Below are positions 1 through 7,658 of a DNA stretch of 36,878 nt, piece by piece. Below the pieces are notes generated by a model. It did no database searches. It worked only from the letters and a program-made list of their open reading frames with translations, and had not been told where the DNA came from. The translations under genes and the position numbers were made by a program. Positions within the stretch are counted from its first letter, which is position 1, and each line of letters starts with the position of its first letter. The stretch comes from Rugamonas fusca (GTDB lineage Bacteria > Pseudomonadota > Gammaproteobacteria > Burkholderiales > Burkholderiaceae_D), in NCBI RefSeq assembly GCF_014042365.1, contig NZ_JACEZS010000037.1, positions 1 to 36,878 of the forward strand. Reading direction: 5' to 3'.

Positions 1-125
1 ACTTCGACCGGTTGGGCGTACCACGCCTGTCTTAACCTCAACTACTCGAACCGCCCGGTGCGGACCCGCATGCCGGGTGGTGTGGCAGGGGACCGGTCAG
101 CTATGCTGGCCGCCCCTATGCCGAT
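1..125 (+). mobile_element. 3' end of a group II intron (domains V and VI)
   Basis: Bases 50-58 pair with 73-81 (nine pairs, one G-U). A distal TGCG/CGCA stem (59-62 with 67-70) closes a four-base loop, and a two-base bulge sits at 71-72. That is the shape of the catalytic domain V hairpin. It is followed by a second hairpin, in which 88-91 pair with 113-116 and 95-101 pair with 105-111. This second hairpin has an unpaired A near 118, about eight bases before a GAT end, as expected for domain VI and its branch point. The 3' splice boundary is inferred near 125/126. The 5' part of the intron and almost all of its protein lie outside the window. The domain V sequence resembles that of proteobacterial group II introns I remember, but subclass is not assigned. 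Confidence 0.8.
3..35 (+). CDS. Possible C-terminal tail of a group II intron-encoded protein (partial)
   Basis: Frame 3 reads FDRLGVPRLS and then a TAA stop at 33-35. The gene would start outside the window. The call rests on position only: intron-encoded reverse transcriptases sit in domain IV and end shortly before domain V, and domain V begins here about 14 bases after this stop. Ten residues are too few to identify a family, so this could equally be chance. Confidence 0.35.
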   Translation, partial: FDRLGVPRLS

Positions 126-187
126 TCGCTGCCGCCGCGCCCGCAGGGATGGCGGCTGCGGGGTGGGGTTCGCAGCGGTAGCTTGGT

Positions 188-448
188 TTAAGCGGCGGAA
201 TCGAGATCGTTATCCCAGCCGGGAAACATCAGCACGGTAGGATGGCAGCGTAATGCACGGGCCAGCAGCCTGGCGCGCTCCGCGCTCAATCTGATGCGAT
301 CGCGCTCGATTGCGGAAATGGCGGACGGCGGAATACCAGTCAGGCGTGCAAGCTCAGCCTGCGTCAGCTCCTGCAGCTCCCGCACAATACGGACGGACTC
401 TCCTATTGTCACGTTGACGCGCCGCTTGGCGGGGCGAAAGTTCTTCAT
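188..448 (-). CDS. XRE-type helix-turn-helix antitoxin
   Basis: This 86-residue protein would bind and neutralise the toxin encoded just upstream and repress their shared promoter. Residues about 17-70 form a Cro/C1-type helix-turn-helix, with the typical pattern LTQAELARLTGIPPSAISAI followed by an E-R-D-R turn. The ATG at 446-448 was chosen over longer in-frame starts because it overlaps the toxin stop codon by four bases (ATGA), a sign of translational coupling. The toxin-first order resembles higBA-type modules, but the N-terminus lacks the usual HigA pattern, so no symbol is given. Its stop codon lies about 60 bases from the intron end. Confidence 0.85.
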   Translation of the reverse strand: MKNFRPAKRRVNVTIGESVRIVRELQELTQAELARLTGIPPSAISAIERDRIRLSAERARLLARALRCHPTVLMFPGWDNDLDSAA

Positions 449-732
449 GATTGCCTTCGGTAATCGTGTGCGTTCACGTGCATCACCTGGATCAAAAACA
501 GGCCTTCTTGCACATGATAGATCACGCGCCATTGAAGGCCAAGCCGGGAGGACCGATACCCTTTCCCTATGCCGGACAATGCCTCGTCGTGGAAACCCTT
601 GATGGCACGCAAGCCGCGCGGACCAGATGCGCTCGCGATCTCTTGCCATTTCTCGTAGCGCTTCAGCACCTCAAGCGGTACTGAACCGGACAACTGTTTT
701 TCAACTCGGTGATGTTCGACGATGCGCCACAT
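445..732 (-). CDS. RelE/HigB-superfamily toxin
   Basis: The 95-residue product matches the size and layout of RelE/ParE-fold toxins. It has two N-terminal helices, then a basic segment (KGYRSSRLGLQWRVIY, residues about 56-71) and strands carrying the sequence LFLIQVMHVNAHDYRR near the C-terminus. Proteins of this family usually cleave mRNA at the ribosome. Cleavage activity here is inferred from the family and not shown by the sequence. It is the first gene of a two-gene unit with the antitoxin at 188-448. The ATG at 730-732 has no Shine-Dalgarno sequence and lies inside an inverted repeat, so the transcript may be leaderless. Confidence 0.85.
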   Translation of the reverse strand: MWRIVEHHRVEKQLSGSVPLEVLKRYEKWQEIASASGPRGLRAIKGFHDEALSGIGKGYRSSRLGLQWRVIYHVQEGLFLIQVMHVNAHDYRRQS

Positions 733-762
733 GCGTCATTATCGCGATGCGAAAACGCATGT
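729..762 (-). promoter_or_regulatory. Candidate promoter/operator of the toxin-antitoxin unit
   Basis: An 8-base inverted repeat, ACATGCGT (729-736) and ACGCATGT (755-762), overlaps the toxin start codon. Read on the minus strand, a GATAAT -10 box (complement of 738-743) lies between the arms, with a weak AAGACA -35 about 18 bases upstream. A start of transcription near 731 would leave almost no 5' leader. This arrangement suits autorepression by the helix-turn-helix antitoxin; binding is inferred. Confidence 0.5.
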
Positions 763-826
763 GTCTTGTCATCGGGCTGTGGATTTGATGTGCTTCAAAT
801 GCGACTGTCGGGTCACTGCCAACGGG

Positions 827-2518
827 TCAGCCGGCACCGCCTTCAGCGCGCAGCTTGCGCCACAGCGTGGTGCGGCTGATGCCCAGGTACTCGGCGGCAG
901 CGTCGCGTCGGCCGCCGAAACGGGCCAGCACGGCCGTTACCGATTCGGCCGGTATCGCAGGTACAGGGATGGGTGCGGGCAGGGCGCCCGTGCCCGCCGC
1001 CGGGACGATGGCCGGCGCGGGCGGCAGCATCACGCCATCCAGCATGCCACTGGCCACCCCGCGCGGCGCCAGTTCCGGCGCCACGTTCAGCACGAAGGTG
1101 GGCGTCAGCGCCTGCAATGGCTCGGCGGCCAGGAACAGGGCCAGCCGCTCCGTCAGGTTGCGTAGTTCGCGCACGTTGCCGGGCCAGTCGTACTGGCGCA
1201 GCAGCGGTGCGCAGGCCATGATCTCGGCGTGCAGGTTCGGATGGGGCCGCGCGCCCAAGGCTGCCAGTGCGTTCTTGAGCGACCATTCGGCCAGTCCGAT
1301 CACGTCGTCCTCGCGCGCGCGCAGCGGCGGCAGCGACAGCCGCAGCACGGCCAGGCGGTAGAACAGGTCGGCCCGGAAGCGCCCGTCGCGCACGCGCTGT
1401 TCCAGGTCGCAGTGGGTGGCGCTGATGATGCGCACGTTGACGGCGATGGGCCGCGTGCCGCCCACCCGCACCACTTCGCGTTCCTCCAGTACCCGCAGCA
1501 GCCGCGTTTGCAGCGTGAGCGGCATTTCACCGATCTCGTCGAGGAACAGGGTGCCGCGGTTGGCCGCTTCGAACAGGCCCGCGTGGCCGCCGCGGCGCGC
1601 GCCCGTGAATGCGCCTTCCTCATGGCCGAACAGCTCCGATTCCAGCAGCGACTCGGCGATGGCGCCGCAGTTCACCGCCACGAACGGCCGGTTCTGGCCC
1701 AGGATGCGCGGGCTTTCGCGGTGGATCGCTTGCGCCACCAGTTCCTTGCCGCAGCCCGTTTCACCCTGGATCAGCACCGTGGCCGGCGACTTCGCATACA
1801 GCACCACGGACTGGCGCAGCGCTTCCATGGCGGCCGATTCGCCGCGCAGGTCGTTCAGGCCATGCTTGGCGCGCAGCGTGTCGGCCACCACCACGCGCCG
1901 GCTGCGGTTCACTTCGAGCTGGGTCAGGCGCGCCATTTCCAGCGCGTCGTCGAACGCTTGCCGGATTGAGGCGGCCGAGTAGACGAACACGCCCGTCAAT
2001 CCCGCTTCCTCGGCCAGGTCGGTGATCAGGCCAGCGCCCACGATGGCCTGGATGCCGGCCGCCTTCAGTTCGTTGATCTGGGCCCGCGCATCCTCCTCGG
2101 TCACATAGGTTCGCTGCGCGATGTCGAAGCCGAAGGTGGCGGCGAATTCGGCCAGCTCCGGCAGCCGTTCCTGGTAGGTGATCACGCCGATGCGCTCGGT
2201 CACCCGGCGCGCCCGCGCCAGCGCCTGCATCACGTCGAAGCCGCTGGCCTTGGCGATCACCACCGGCACCGACAGCCGGCCTTTCAGGTAGGCCGCGTTG
2301 GAGCCGGCCGCGATCACGGCGTCGCAGCGCTCGGTCGCCATTCGTTCGCGGATGTGGCGGGCCGCTTCGTCGAAGCCCAGGTTGATCGGTTCGATGGTGG
2401 CCAGGTCGTCGTATTCGAGTGTGATGTCGCGGAACAGGTCGAACAGGCGCGACACCGACACGGTCCAGATCACGGGCTTGTCGGTGTTGTCGAGGGGCAG
2501 GGGAGTGGAATGGCGCAT
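827..2518 (-). CDS. prpR: Sigma-54-dependent propionate catabolism activator PrpR
   Basis: PrpR senses 2-methylcitrate and drives the prp operon together with sigma-54 RNA polymerase. The 563-residue protein has an N-terminal PrpR sensor region (about 10-180), a central AAA+ domain and a C-terminal Fis-type helix-turn-helix (about 525-558, with LGISRTTLWRKL). The AAA+ domain has a Walker A GETGCGKE near 250 and the sigma-54 contact loop GAFTGA near 302. The ATG at 2516-2518 was chosen over an in-frame TTG six codons upstream. It is divergent from prpB, with 250 bases between the two starts holding a -24/-12 promoter and a candidate binding site. Family and context make the identity secure; the ligand is inferred from the family. 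Confidence 0.95.
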   Translation of the reverse strand: MRHSTPLPLDNTDKPVIWTVSVSRLFDLFRDITLEYDDLATIEPINLGFDEAARHIRERMATERCDAVIAAGSNAAYLKGRLSVPVVIAKASGFDVMQALARARRVTERIGVITYQERLPELAEFAATFGFDIAQRTYVTEEDARAQINELKAAGIQAIVGAGLITDLAEEAGLTGVFVYSAASIRQAFDDALEMARLTQLEVNRSRRVVVADTLRAKHGLNDLRGESAAMEALRQSVVLYAKSPATVLIQGETGCGKELVAQAIHRESPRILGQNRPFVAVNCGAIAESLLESELFGHEEGAFTGARRGGHAGLFEAANRGTLFLDEIGEMPLTLQTRLLRVLEEREVVRVGGTRPIAVNVRIISATHCDLEQRVRDGRFRADLFYRLAVLRLSLPPLRAREDDVIGLAEWSLKNALAALGARPHPNLHAEIMACAPLLRQYDWPGNVRELRNLTERLALFLAAEPLQALTPTFVLNVAPELAPRGVASGMLDGVMLPPAPAIVPAAGTGALPAPIPVPAIPAESVTAVLARFGGRRDAAAEYLGISRTTLWRKLRAEGGAG

Positions 2519-2548
2519 GTCGCCATTGTACGCCAATCGCGTTCCAGT

Positions 2549-2574
2549 GTTTCACGTTGCAACGAATTTGAAAC
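2549..2574. promoter_or_regulatory. Candidate PrpR upstream activating site
   Basis: GTTTCA (2549-2554) and TGAAAC (2569-2574) form an inverted repeat around the palindrome CGTTGCAACG (2555-2564). A related GCAAC-rich stretch continues to about 2605. The site lies 120-145 bases upstream of the -24/-12 promoter, the usual distance for a sigma-54 enhancer site. It may also serve autoregulation of prpR. Binding by PrpR is inferred. Confidence 0.55.
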
Positions 2575-2693
2575 GCGAACGCAACATCATTGCAACGCGA
2601 AATGCTTGCGTACTCAAGTATCTGCAGCGCTACCCAGGCGCCAAGTGACTGATTTTGCTGGGTTTTCCGGCTACGGTGCCGCCGCGCCGCCCC

Positions 2694-2710
2694 TTGGCAC
2701 GTCCCTTGCA
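2694..2710 (+). promoter_or_regulatory. Sigma-54 (-24/-12) promoter of the prp operon
   Basis: The sequence TTGGCACGTCCCTTGCA matches the sigma-54 consensus TGGCAC-N5-TTGCA exactly, with GG at 2696-2697 and GC at 2708-2709 separated by ten bases. Transcription should start near 2720, about 50 bases before prpB. The adjacent sigma-54 activator gene prpR supports it. Confidence 0.92.
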
Positions 2711-2768
2711 ATACCTGTTCGCAACGCGCCAACGCGCAACCAACCACACGCACAACGAAAGGTCAGAC

Positions 2769-3656
2769 ATGAGCCAATATTCCGCCGGCGCCGCATTCCG
2801 CAAAGCCGTACAAGAAGAATCCCCGCTGCAGGTGGTGGGCGCCATCAACGCCAACCACGCCCTGCTGGCCAAGCGCGCCGGCTTCAAGGCCATCTACCTG
2901 TCCGGTGGCGGCGTGGCCGCCGGTTCGCTGGGCCTGCCCGACCTGGGCATCTCCAGCCTGGACGACGTGCTGACCGACGTGCGCCGCATCACCGACGTGT
3001 GCGACCTGCCGCTGCTGGTGGACGTGGACACCGGCTTCGGTTCCTCCGCCTTCAACGTGGCGCGCACCGTCAAGTCCATGATCAAGTTCGGCGCGGCCGC
3101 CATCCACATCGAAGACCAGGTCGGCGCCAAGCGCTGCGGCCACCGTCCGAACAAGGAAATCGTCACCAAGCAGGAAATGGTGGACCGCATCAAGGCCGCC
3201 GTGGACGCCCGTACCGACGAGAACTTCGTCATCATGGCCCGCACCGACGCGCTGGCCGTGGAAGGCCTGGAATCGGCGCTGGAACGCGCCATCGCCTGCG
3301 TGGAAGCGGGCGCCGACATGATCTTCCCGGAAGCGATCACCGACCTGCCGATGTATTCCCAGTTCGCCAAGGCCGTCAAGGTGCCGGTGCTGGCCAACAT
3401 CACCGAATTCGGCTCGACCCCGCTGTACACGGTGGACGAACTGCGCGGCGCCGACGTGGGCCTGGTGCTGTATCCGCTGTCGGCCTTCCGCGCCATGAAC
3501 AAGGCCGCCGAAAACGTCTACGGCGCGATCCGCCGCGACGGCACCCAGAAGAACGTGGTCGACACCATGCAGACCCGCATGGAACTGTACGAGCGCATCA
3601 ACTACCACAGCTTCGAGCAAAAGCTCGACGCGCTGTTCGCCGCATCGAAGAAGTAA
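2769..3656 (+). CDS. prpB: 2-methylisocitrate lyase PrpB
   Basis: PrpB cleaves 2-methylisocitrate to succinate and pyruvate, the last step of the 2-methylcitrate cycle, in the cytoplasm. The 295-residue protein is the normal length for the family. It carries the metal-binding stretch VDVDTGFG (84-91) and the catalytic loop KRCGH (121-125, active cysteine 123) of the isocitrate lyase/PEP mutase superfamily. The ATG at 2769 has an AAAGG ribosome site six bases upstream (2758-2762), which excludes longer in-frame starts. It is the first gene of the sigma-54-controlled operon. Its stop codon touches the inverted-repeat element at 3656-3757. Confidence 0.96.
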   Translation: MSQYSAGAAFRKAVQEESPLQVVGAINANHALLAKRAGFKAIYLSGGGVAAGSLGLPDLGISSLDDVLTDVRRITDVCDLPLLVDVDTGFGSSAFNVARTVKSMIKFGAAAIHIEDQVGAKRCGHRPNKEIVTKQEMVDRIKAAVDARTDENFVIMARTDALAVEGLESALERAIACVEAGADMIFPEAITDLPMYSQFAKAVKVPVLANITEFGSTPLYTVDELRGADVGLVLYPLSAFRAMNKAAENVYGAIRRDGTQKNVVDTMQTRMELYERINYHSFEQKLDALFAASKK

Positions 3657-3757
3657 GAAGTTGTTTCAAAATGACCATGGCTAGGCGTGGCGCCGAAGAC
3701 AGTGCGCTGGCACGGCAAGGCGCTACAACGACGCCATGGGCTTTTGAAATGACTTCT
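3656..3757. repeat. MITE-like inverted-repeat element between prpB and prpC
   Basis: The outer ends AGAAGTTGTTTCAAAA (3656-3671) and TTTTGAAATGACTTCT (3742-3757) are near-perfect inverted repeats. The pairing extends inward to CCATGG on each side (3675-3680 and 3734-3739). The ~53-base interior contains a GGCGCC palindrome and a small GTGC/GCAC hairpin. The element starts on the last base of the prpB stop codon and contains no gene. Similar ends are, from memory, common between genes in Burkholderiales. Being transcribed within the operon, it would fold into a long stem. Confidence 0.65.
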
Positions 3758-3814
3758 AAGTATCGCCTTTCACCGCAATCGCAAAACTAAATCTATAGCA
3801 TCTGGAGAGTTCAA

Positions 3815-4969
3815 ATGAGTGTCGAACAAGTCGCTACCTTCAAGCCCAAGAAATCCGTTGCCCTGTCGGGCGTGACCGCCGGTAATACCGCGCTGTGCTC
3901 CGTCGGCAAGACCGGCAACGACCTGCACTACCGCGGTTACGACATCCTGGACGTGGCCAACACCTGCGAGTTCGAGGAAATCGCCTACCTGCTGGTGCAC
4001 GGCAAGCTGCCCACGGCCGCTGAACTGAAAGGCTACAAGGGCAAGCTGAAATCGCTGCGCGGCCTGCCGCAGTCGCTCAAGTCGGCGCTGGAAGCGCTGC
4101 CGGCATCGGCCCACCCGATGGACGTGATGCGTACCGGCGTGTCCGTGCTGGGCTGCACCCTGCCCGAGAAGGACGACCACAACGTGCCGGGCGCGCGCGA
4201 CATCGCCGACCGCCTGATGGCTTCGTTCGGTTCCATGCTGCTGTACTGGTACCACTTCAGCCACAACGGCAAGCGCATCGAAGTGGAAACGGACGACGAC
4301 TCGATCGGCGGCCACTTCCTGCACCTGCTGCACGGCGAGAAGCCATCCGAGTCGTGGGTCAAGGCGATGCATACCTCGCTGATCCTGTACGCGGAACATG
4401 AGTTCAACGCCTCCACCTTCACCGGCCGCGTCATCGCCGGCACGGGTTCGGACATCTACTCGGCCATCACCGGCGCCATCGGCGCGCTGCGCGGTCCCAA
4501 GCACGGTGGCGCCAACGAATTCGCGTTCGAGATCCAGAAGCGCTACGAGAACCCCGACGAAGCCGAAGCGGACATCCGCAATCGCGTGGCCAACAAGGAA
4601 GTGGTGATCGGCTTCGGCCACCCTGTGTACACCATCTCCGACCCGCGCAACGTGGTGATCAAGGAAGTGGCGCACAACCTGTCCAAGGAAGCCGGTTCGA
4701 CCAAGATGTTCGACATCGCCGAACGCCTGGAATCGGTCATGTGGGAAGTGAAGAAGATGTTCCCCAACCTGGACTGGTTCTCGGCCGTGTCGTACCACAT
4801 GATGGGCGTGCCGACCGCCATGTTCACGCCGCTGTTCGTCATCTCGCGCACCTCCGGCTGGGCCGCCCACATCATCGAGCAGCGCATCGACAACAAGATC
4901 ATCCGTCCAAGCGCCAACTACGTCGGCCCGGACGACCTGCAGTTCGTGCCTATCTCCGACCGCAAGTAA
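3815..4969 (+). CDS. prpC: 2-methylcitrate synthase PrpC
   Basis: PrpC condenses propionyl-CoA with oxaloacetate to give 2-methylcitrate, the entry reaction of the cycle. The 384-residue protein is a short-type citrate synthase. It has the conserved histidines in the motifs HGGAN (about 230) and GFGHPVY (about 268-274), and an aspartate in the NLDWFSA segment near 322. The ATG at 3815 follows a GGAGAG ribosome site (3804-3809). It lies 158 bases after prpB, a gap mostly filled by the inverted-repeat element. A housekeeping citrate synthase is the main alternative, but the operon and the N-terminus make PrpC clear. Confidence 0.96.
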   Translation: MSVEQVATFKPKKSVALSGVTAGNTALCSVGKTGNDLHYRGYDILDVANTCEFEEIAYLLVHGKLPTAAELKGYKGKLKSLRGLPQSLKSALEALPASAHPMDVMRTGVSVLGCTLPEKDDHNVPGARDIADRLMASFGSMLLYWYHFSHNGKRIEVETDDDSIGGHFLHLLHGEKPSESWVKAMHTSLILYAEHEFNASTFTGRVIAGTGSDIYSAITGAIGALRGPKHGGANEFAFEIQKRYENPDEAEADIRNRVANKEVVIGFGHPVYTISDPRNVVIKEVAHNLSKEAGSTKMFDIAERLESVMWEVKKMFPNLDWFSAVSYHMMGVPTAMFTPLFVISRTSGWAAHIIEQRIDNKIIRPSANYVGPDDLQFVPISDRK

Positions 4970-4990
4970 TCGCAAGTATTGGAAGCGACC

Positions 4991-7585
4991 ATGAACACTC
5001 AATTCCGCAAGAACCTGCCGGGCACCAAGCTCGATTACTTCGACGCGCGTGCCGCTGTCGACGCGATCCAGCCTGGCGCCTACGACAAGCTGCCGTACAC
5101 CTCGCGTGTGCTGGCCGAGAACCTGGTGCGCCGCTGCGATCCGGCCACGCTGAACGCTTCGCTGTCGCAGCTGATCGAGCGCAAGCGCGACCTGGACTTC
5201 CCGTGGTTCCCTGCGCGCGTGGTATGCCACGACATCCTGGGCCAGACCGCGCTGGTGGACCTGGCCGGCCTGCGCGATGCCATCGCCCAACAGGGCGGTG
5301 ACCCCGCCATGGTCAATCCCGTGGTGCCGACCCAGCTGGTGGTGGACCACTCGCTGGCCGTCGAATGCGGCGGCTTCGATCCCGACGCTTTCGCCAAGAA
5401 TCGCGCCATCGAGGACCGCCGTAACGAAGACCGTTTCGACTTCATCAACTGGACCAAGAAGGCGTTCAAGAACGTCGACGTGATCCCGCCCGGTAACGGC
5501 ATCCTGCACCAGATCAACCTGGAACGCATGTCGCCCGTGGTGCAGGTGAGCGACGGCGTGGCCTATCCCGATACGCTGGTGGGCACCGACTCGCACACCC
5601 CGATGGTGGACGCGCTGGGCGTGATCGCCGTCGGCGTGGGCGGTCTGGAAGCGGAAAGCGTGATGCTGGGCCGCGCCTCGTGGATGCGCCTGCCCGACAT
5701 CATCGGCGTGGAGCTGACCGGCAAGCCGCAACCTGGCATCACCGCCACCGACACGGTGCTGGCGCTGACCGAATTCCTGCGCAAGGAAAAAGTGGTGTCG
5801 TCCTACCTGGAGTTCTACGGTCCTGGCGCGTCCGCGCTGACGCTGGGCGACCGCGCCACCATCTCCAACATGGCGCCCGAATTCGGCGCCACGGCGGCCA
5901 TGTTCTACATCGACGAGCAGACCATCAAGTACCTCAAGCTGACCGGCCGCGACGATGAACTGGTCAAGCTGGTGGAGCAGTACGCCAGGCAGACCGGCCT
6001 GTGGGGCGACACCCTGAAGGCGGCCGAATACGAGCGCGTGCTCAAGTTCGACCTGTCGACCGTGGTGCGCAACATCGCCGGCCCGTCCAACCCGCACAAG
6101 CGCGTGCCGACCTCCGAGCTGGCCGCGCGCGGCATCAGCGGCAAGGTGGAGAACGAGCCTGGCAAGATGCCCGACGGCGCCGTCATCATCGCCGCCATCA
6201 CCAGCTGCACCAACACCAACAACCCGCGCAACATGATCGCCGCCGGCCTCCTGGCCCGCAACGCCAACGCGCGCGGCCTGACCCGCAAGCCATGGGTGAA
6301 AAGCTCGCTGGCGCCCGGCTCCAAGGCCGTCACGCTGTACCTGGAACAGGCCAACCTGATGGACGACCTGGAAAAGCTGGGCTTCGGCGTCGTCGCTTAC
6401 GCCTGCACCACTTGCAACGGCATGTCCGGCGCGCTGGACCCCGTGATCCAGAAGGAAGTGGTGGAGCGCGACCTGTACGCCACGGCCGTCCTGTCGGGCA
6501 ACCGCAACTTCGATGGCCGTATCCACCCGTACGCCAAGCAGGCCTTCCTGGCTTCGCCGCCGCTGGTGGTGGCCTACGCCATCGCCGGCACCATCCGCTT
6601 CGACATCGAGAAGGACGTGCTGGGCTATGACGCCGACGGCAAGCCGGTGACGCTGAAGGACATCTGGCCCTCGGACGCGGAGATCGACGCGCTGGTTGAA
6701 TCGAGCGTCAAGCCTGCGCTGTTCAACAAGGTCTACATCCCCATGTTCGCCAAGCAGGCCGACGATGGCGTGAAGGTCAGCCCGCTGTACGACTGGCGCG
6801 CGCCGAGCACCTACATTCGCCGTCCGCCGTACTGGGAAGGCGCGCTGGCCGGCGCGCGCACGCTCAAGGGCATGCGTCCGCTGGCGGTGTTGGGCGATAA
6901 CATCACCACCGACCACCTGTCGCCGTCGAATGCCATCATGCTCGACAGCGCGGCCGGCGAATACCTGGCCAAGATGGGCTTGCCGGAGGAGGACTTCAAC
7001 TCCTACGCCACCCACCGCGGCGACCACCTGACGGCGCAGCGCGCCACCTTCGCCAACCCGACGCTGAAGAACGAGATGGTGCAGGTGGACGGCAAGGTCA
7101 AGGCCGGCTCGCTGGCCCGCGTCGAACCGGAAGGCAAGGTCACCCGCATGTGGGAAGCCATCGAGACCTACATGGAGCGCAAGCAGCCGCTGATCGTGAT
7201 CGCCGGCGCCGACTACGGCCAGGGTTCCTCGCGTGACTGGGCCGCCAAGGGCGTGCGCCTGGCCGGCGTGGAAGCGATCGTGGCCGAAGGCTTCGAGCGC
7301 ATCCACCGCACCAACCTGGTGGGCATGGGCGTGCTGCCGCTGGAATTCCAGCCCGGCGTGAACCGCAACACGCTCAACATCGACGGCACCGAGACCTACG
7401 ACGTGATCGGCGAGCGCACCCCGCGCGCCACCCTCACGCTGGTGATCCACCGCCGCGATGGCTCGCAAGTGAACGTGCCCGTGACCTGCCGCCTCGATAC
7501 GGCCGAAGAGGTGTCGATCTACGAAGCGGGCGGCGTGCTGCAGCGCTTCGCCCAGGACTTCCTGGAATCGTCCAAGGCCGCGTAA
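4991..7585 (+). CDS. acnD: Fe-S 2-methylcitrate dehydratase AcnD
   Basis: AcnD dehydrates 2-methylcitrate to trans-2-methylaconitate. It replaces PrpD in organisms that also carry PrpF. The 864-residue protein has the aconitase fold, with iron-sulfur ligands in SCTNTNNPRN (near 407) and ACTTCNGMSG (near 470, two cysteines). The swivel domain follows at the C-terminus and contains GSSRDWAAKG (near 745-755). The ATG at 4991 has GGAAG five bases upstream (4981-4985). The gene starts 21 bases after prpC. A generic aconitase A is the alternative; the prpF neighbour argues for AcnD. Confidence 0.95.
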   Translation: MNTQFRKNLPGTKLDYFDARAAVDAIQPGAYDKLPYTSRVLAENLVRRCDPATLNASLSQLIERKRDLDFPWFPARVVCHDILGQTALVDLAGLRDAIAQQGGDPAMVNPVVPTQLVVDHSLAVECGGFDPDAFAKNRAIEDRRNEDRFDFINWTKKAFKNVDVIPPGNGILHQINLERMSPVVQVSDGVAYPDTLVGTDSHTPMVDALGVIAVGVGGLEAESVMLGRASWMRLPDIIGVELTGKPQPGITATDTVLALTEFLRKEKVVSSYLEFYGPGASALTLGDRATISNMAPEFGATAAMFYIDEQTIKYLKLTGRDDELVKLVEQYARQTGLWGDTLKAAEYERVLKFDLSTVVRNIAGPSNPHKRVPTSELAARGISGKVENEPGKMPDGAVIIAAITSCTNTNNPRNMIAAGLLARNANARGLTRKPWVKSSLAPGSKAVTLYLEQANLMDDLEKLGFGVVAYACTTCNGMSGALDPVIQKEVVERDLYATAVLSGNRNFDGRIHPYAKQAFLASPPLVVAYAIAGTIRFDIEKDVLGYDADGKPVTLKDIWPSDAEIDALVESSVKPALFNKVYIPMFAKQADDGVKVSPLYDWRAPSTYIRRPPYWEGALAGARTLKGMRPLAVLGDNITTDHLSPSNAIMLDSAAGEYLAKMGLPEEDFNSYATHRGDHLTAQRATFANPTLKNEMVQVDGKVKAGSLARVEPEGKVTRMWEAIETYMERKQPLIVIAGADYGQGSSRDWAAKGVRLAGVEAIVAEGFERIHRTNLVGMGVLPLEFQPGVNRNTLNIDGTETYDVIGERTPRATLTLVIHRRDGSQVNVPVTCRLDTAEEVSIYEAGGVLQRFAQDFLESSKAA

Positions 7586-7610
7586 GGGCTTGAACGATCG
7601 TTAGTCACGG

Positions 7611-7644
7611 CAGGCGGTACGGCGACGTACCGCCTGTCTTTTTT
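7611..7644 (+). terminator. Terminator-like hairpin between acnD and prpF
   Basis: CAGGCGGTACG (7611-7621) pairs perfectly with CGTACCGCCTG (7626-7636) across a GCGA loop. TCTTTTTT follows (7637-7644). The structure has all the parts of an intrinsic terminator but lies inside the operon, ending at the prpF ribosome site (AGGAA, 7645-7649). It probably lowers prpF expression relative to the upstream genes. Confidence 0.8.
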
Positions 7645-7658
7645 AGGAATACATCATC

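Noticed and set aside
3770..7468. A 1232-codon open frame on the minus strand across prpC and acnD
   Set aside because: It is antisense to two clearly identified genes, is rich in His, Val, Gly, Arg and Gln as expected from reverse reading of GC-biased codons, and has no recognisable domain.
4991..7585. Housekeeping aconitase A as the identity of the 864-residue aconitase-like protein
   Set aside because: The position between prpC and prpF and the absence of prpD fit AcnD better.
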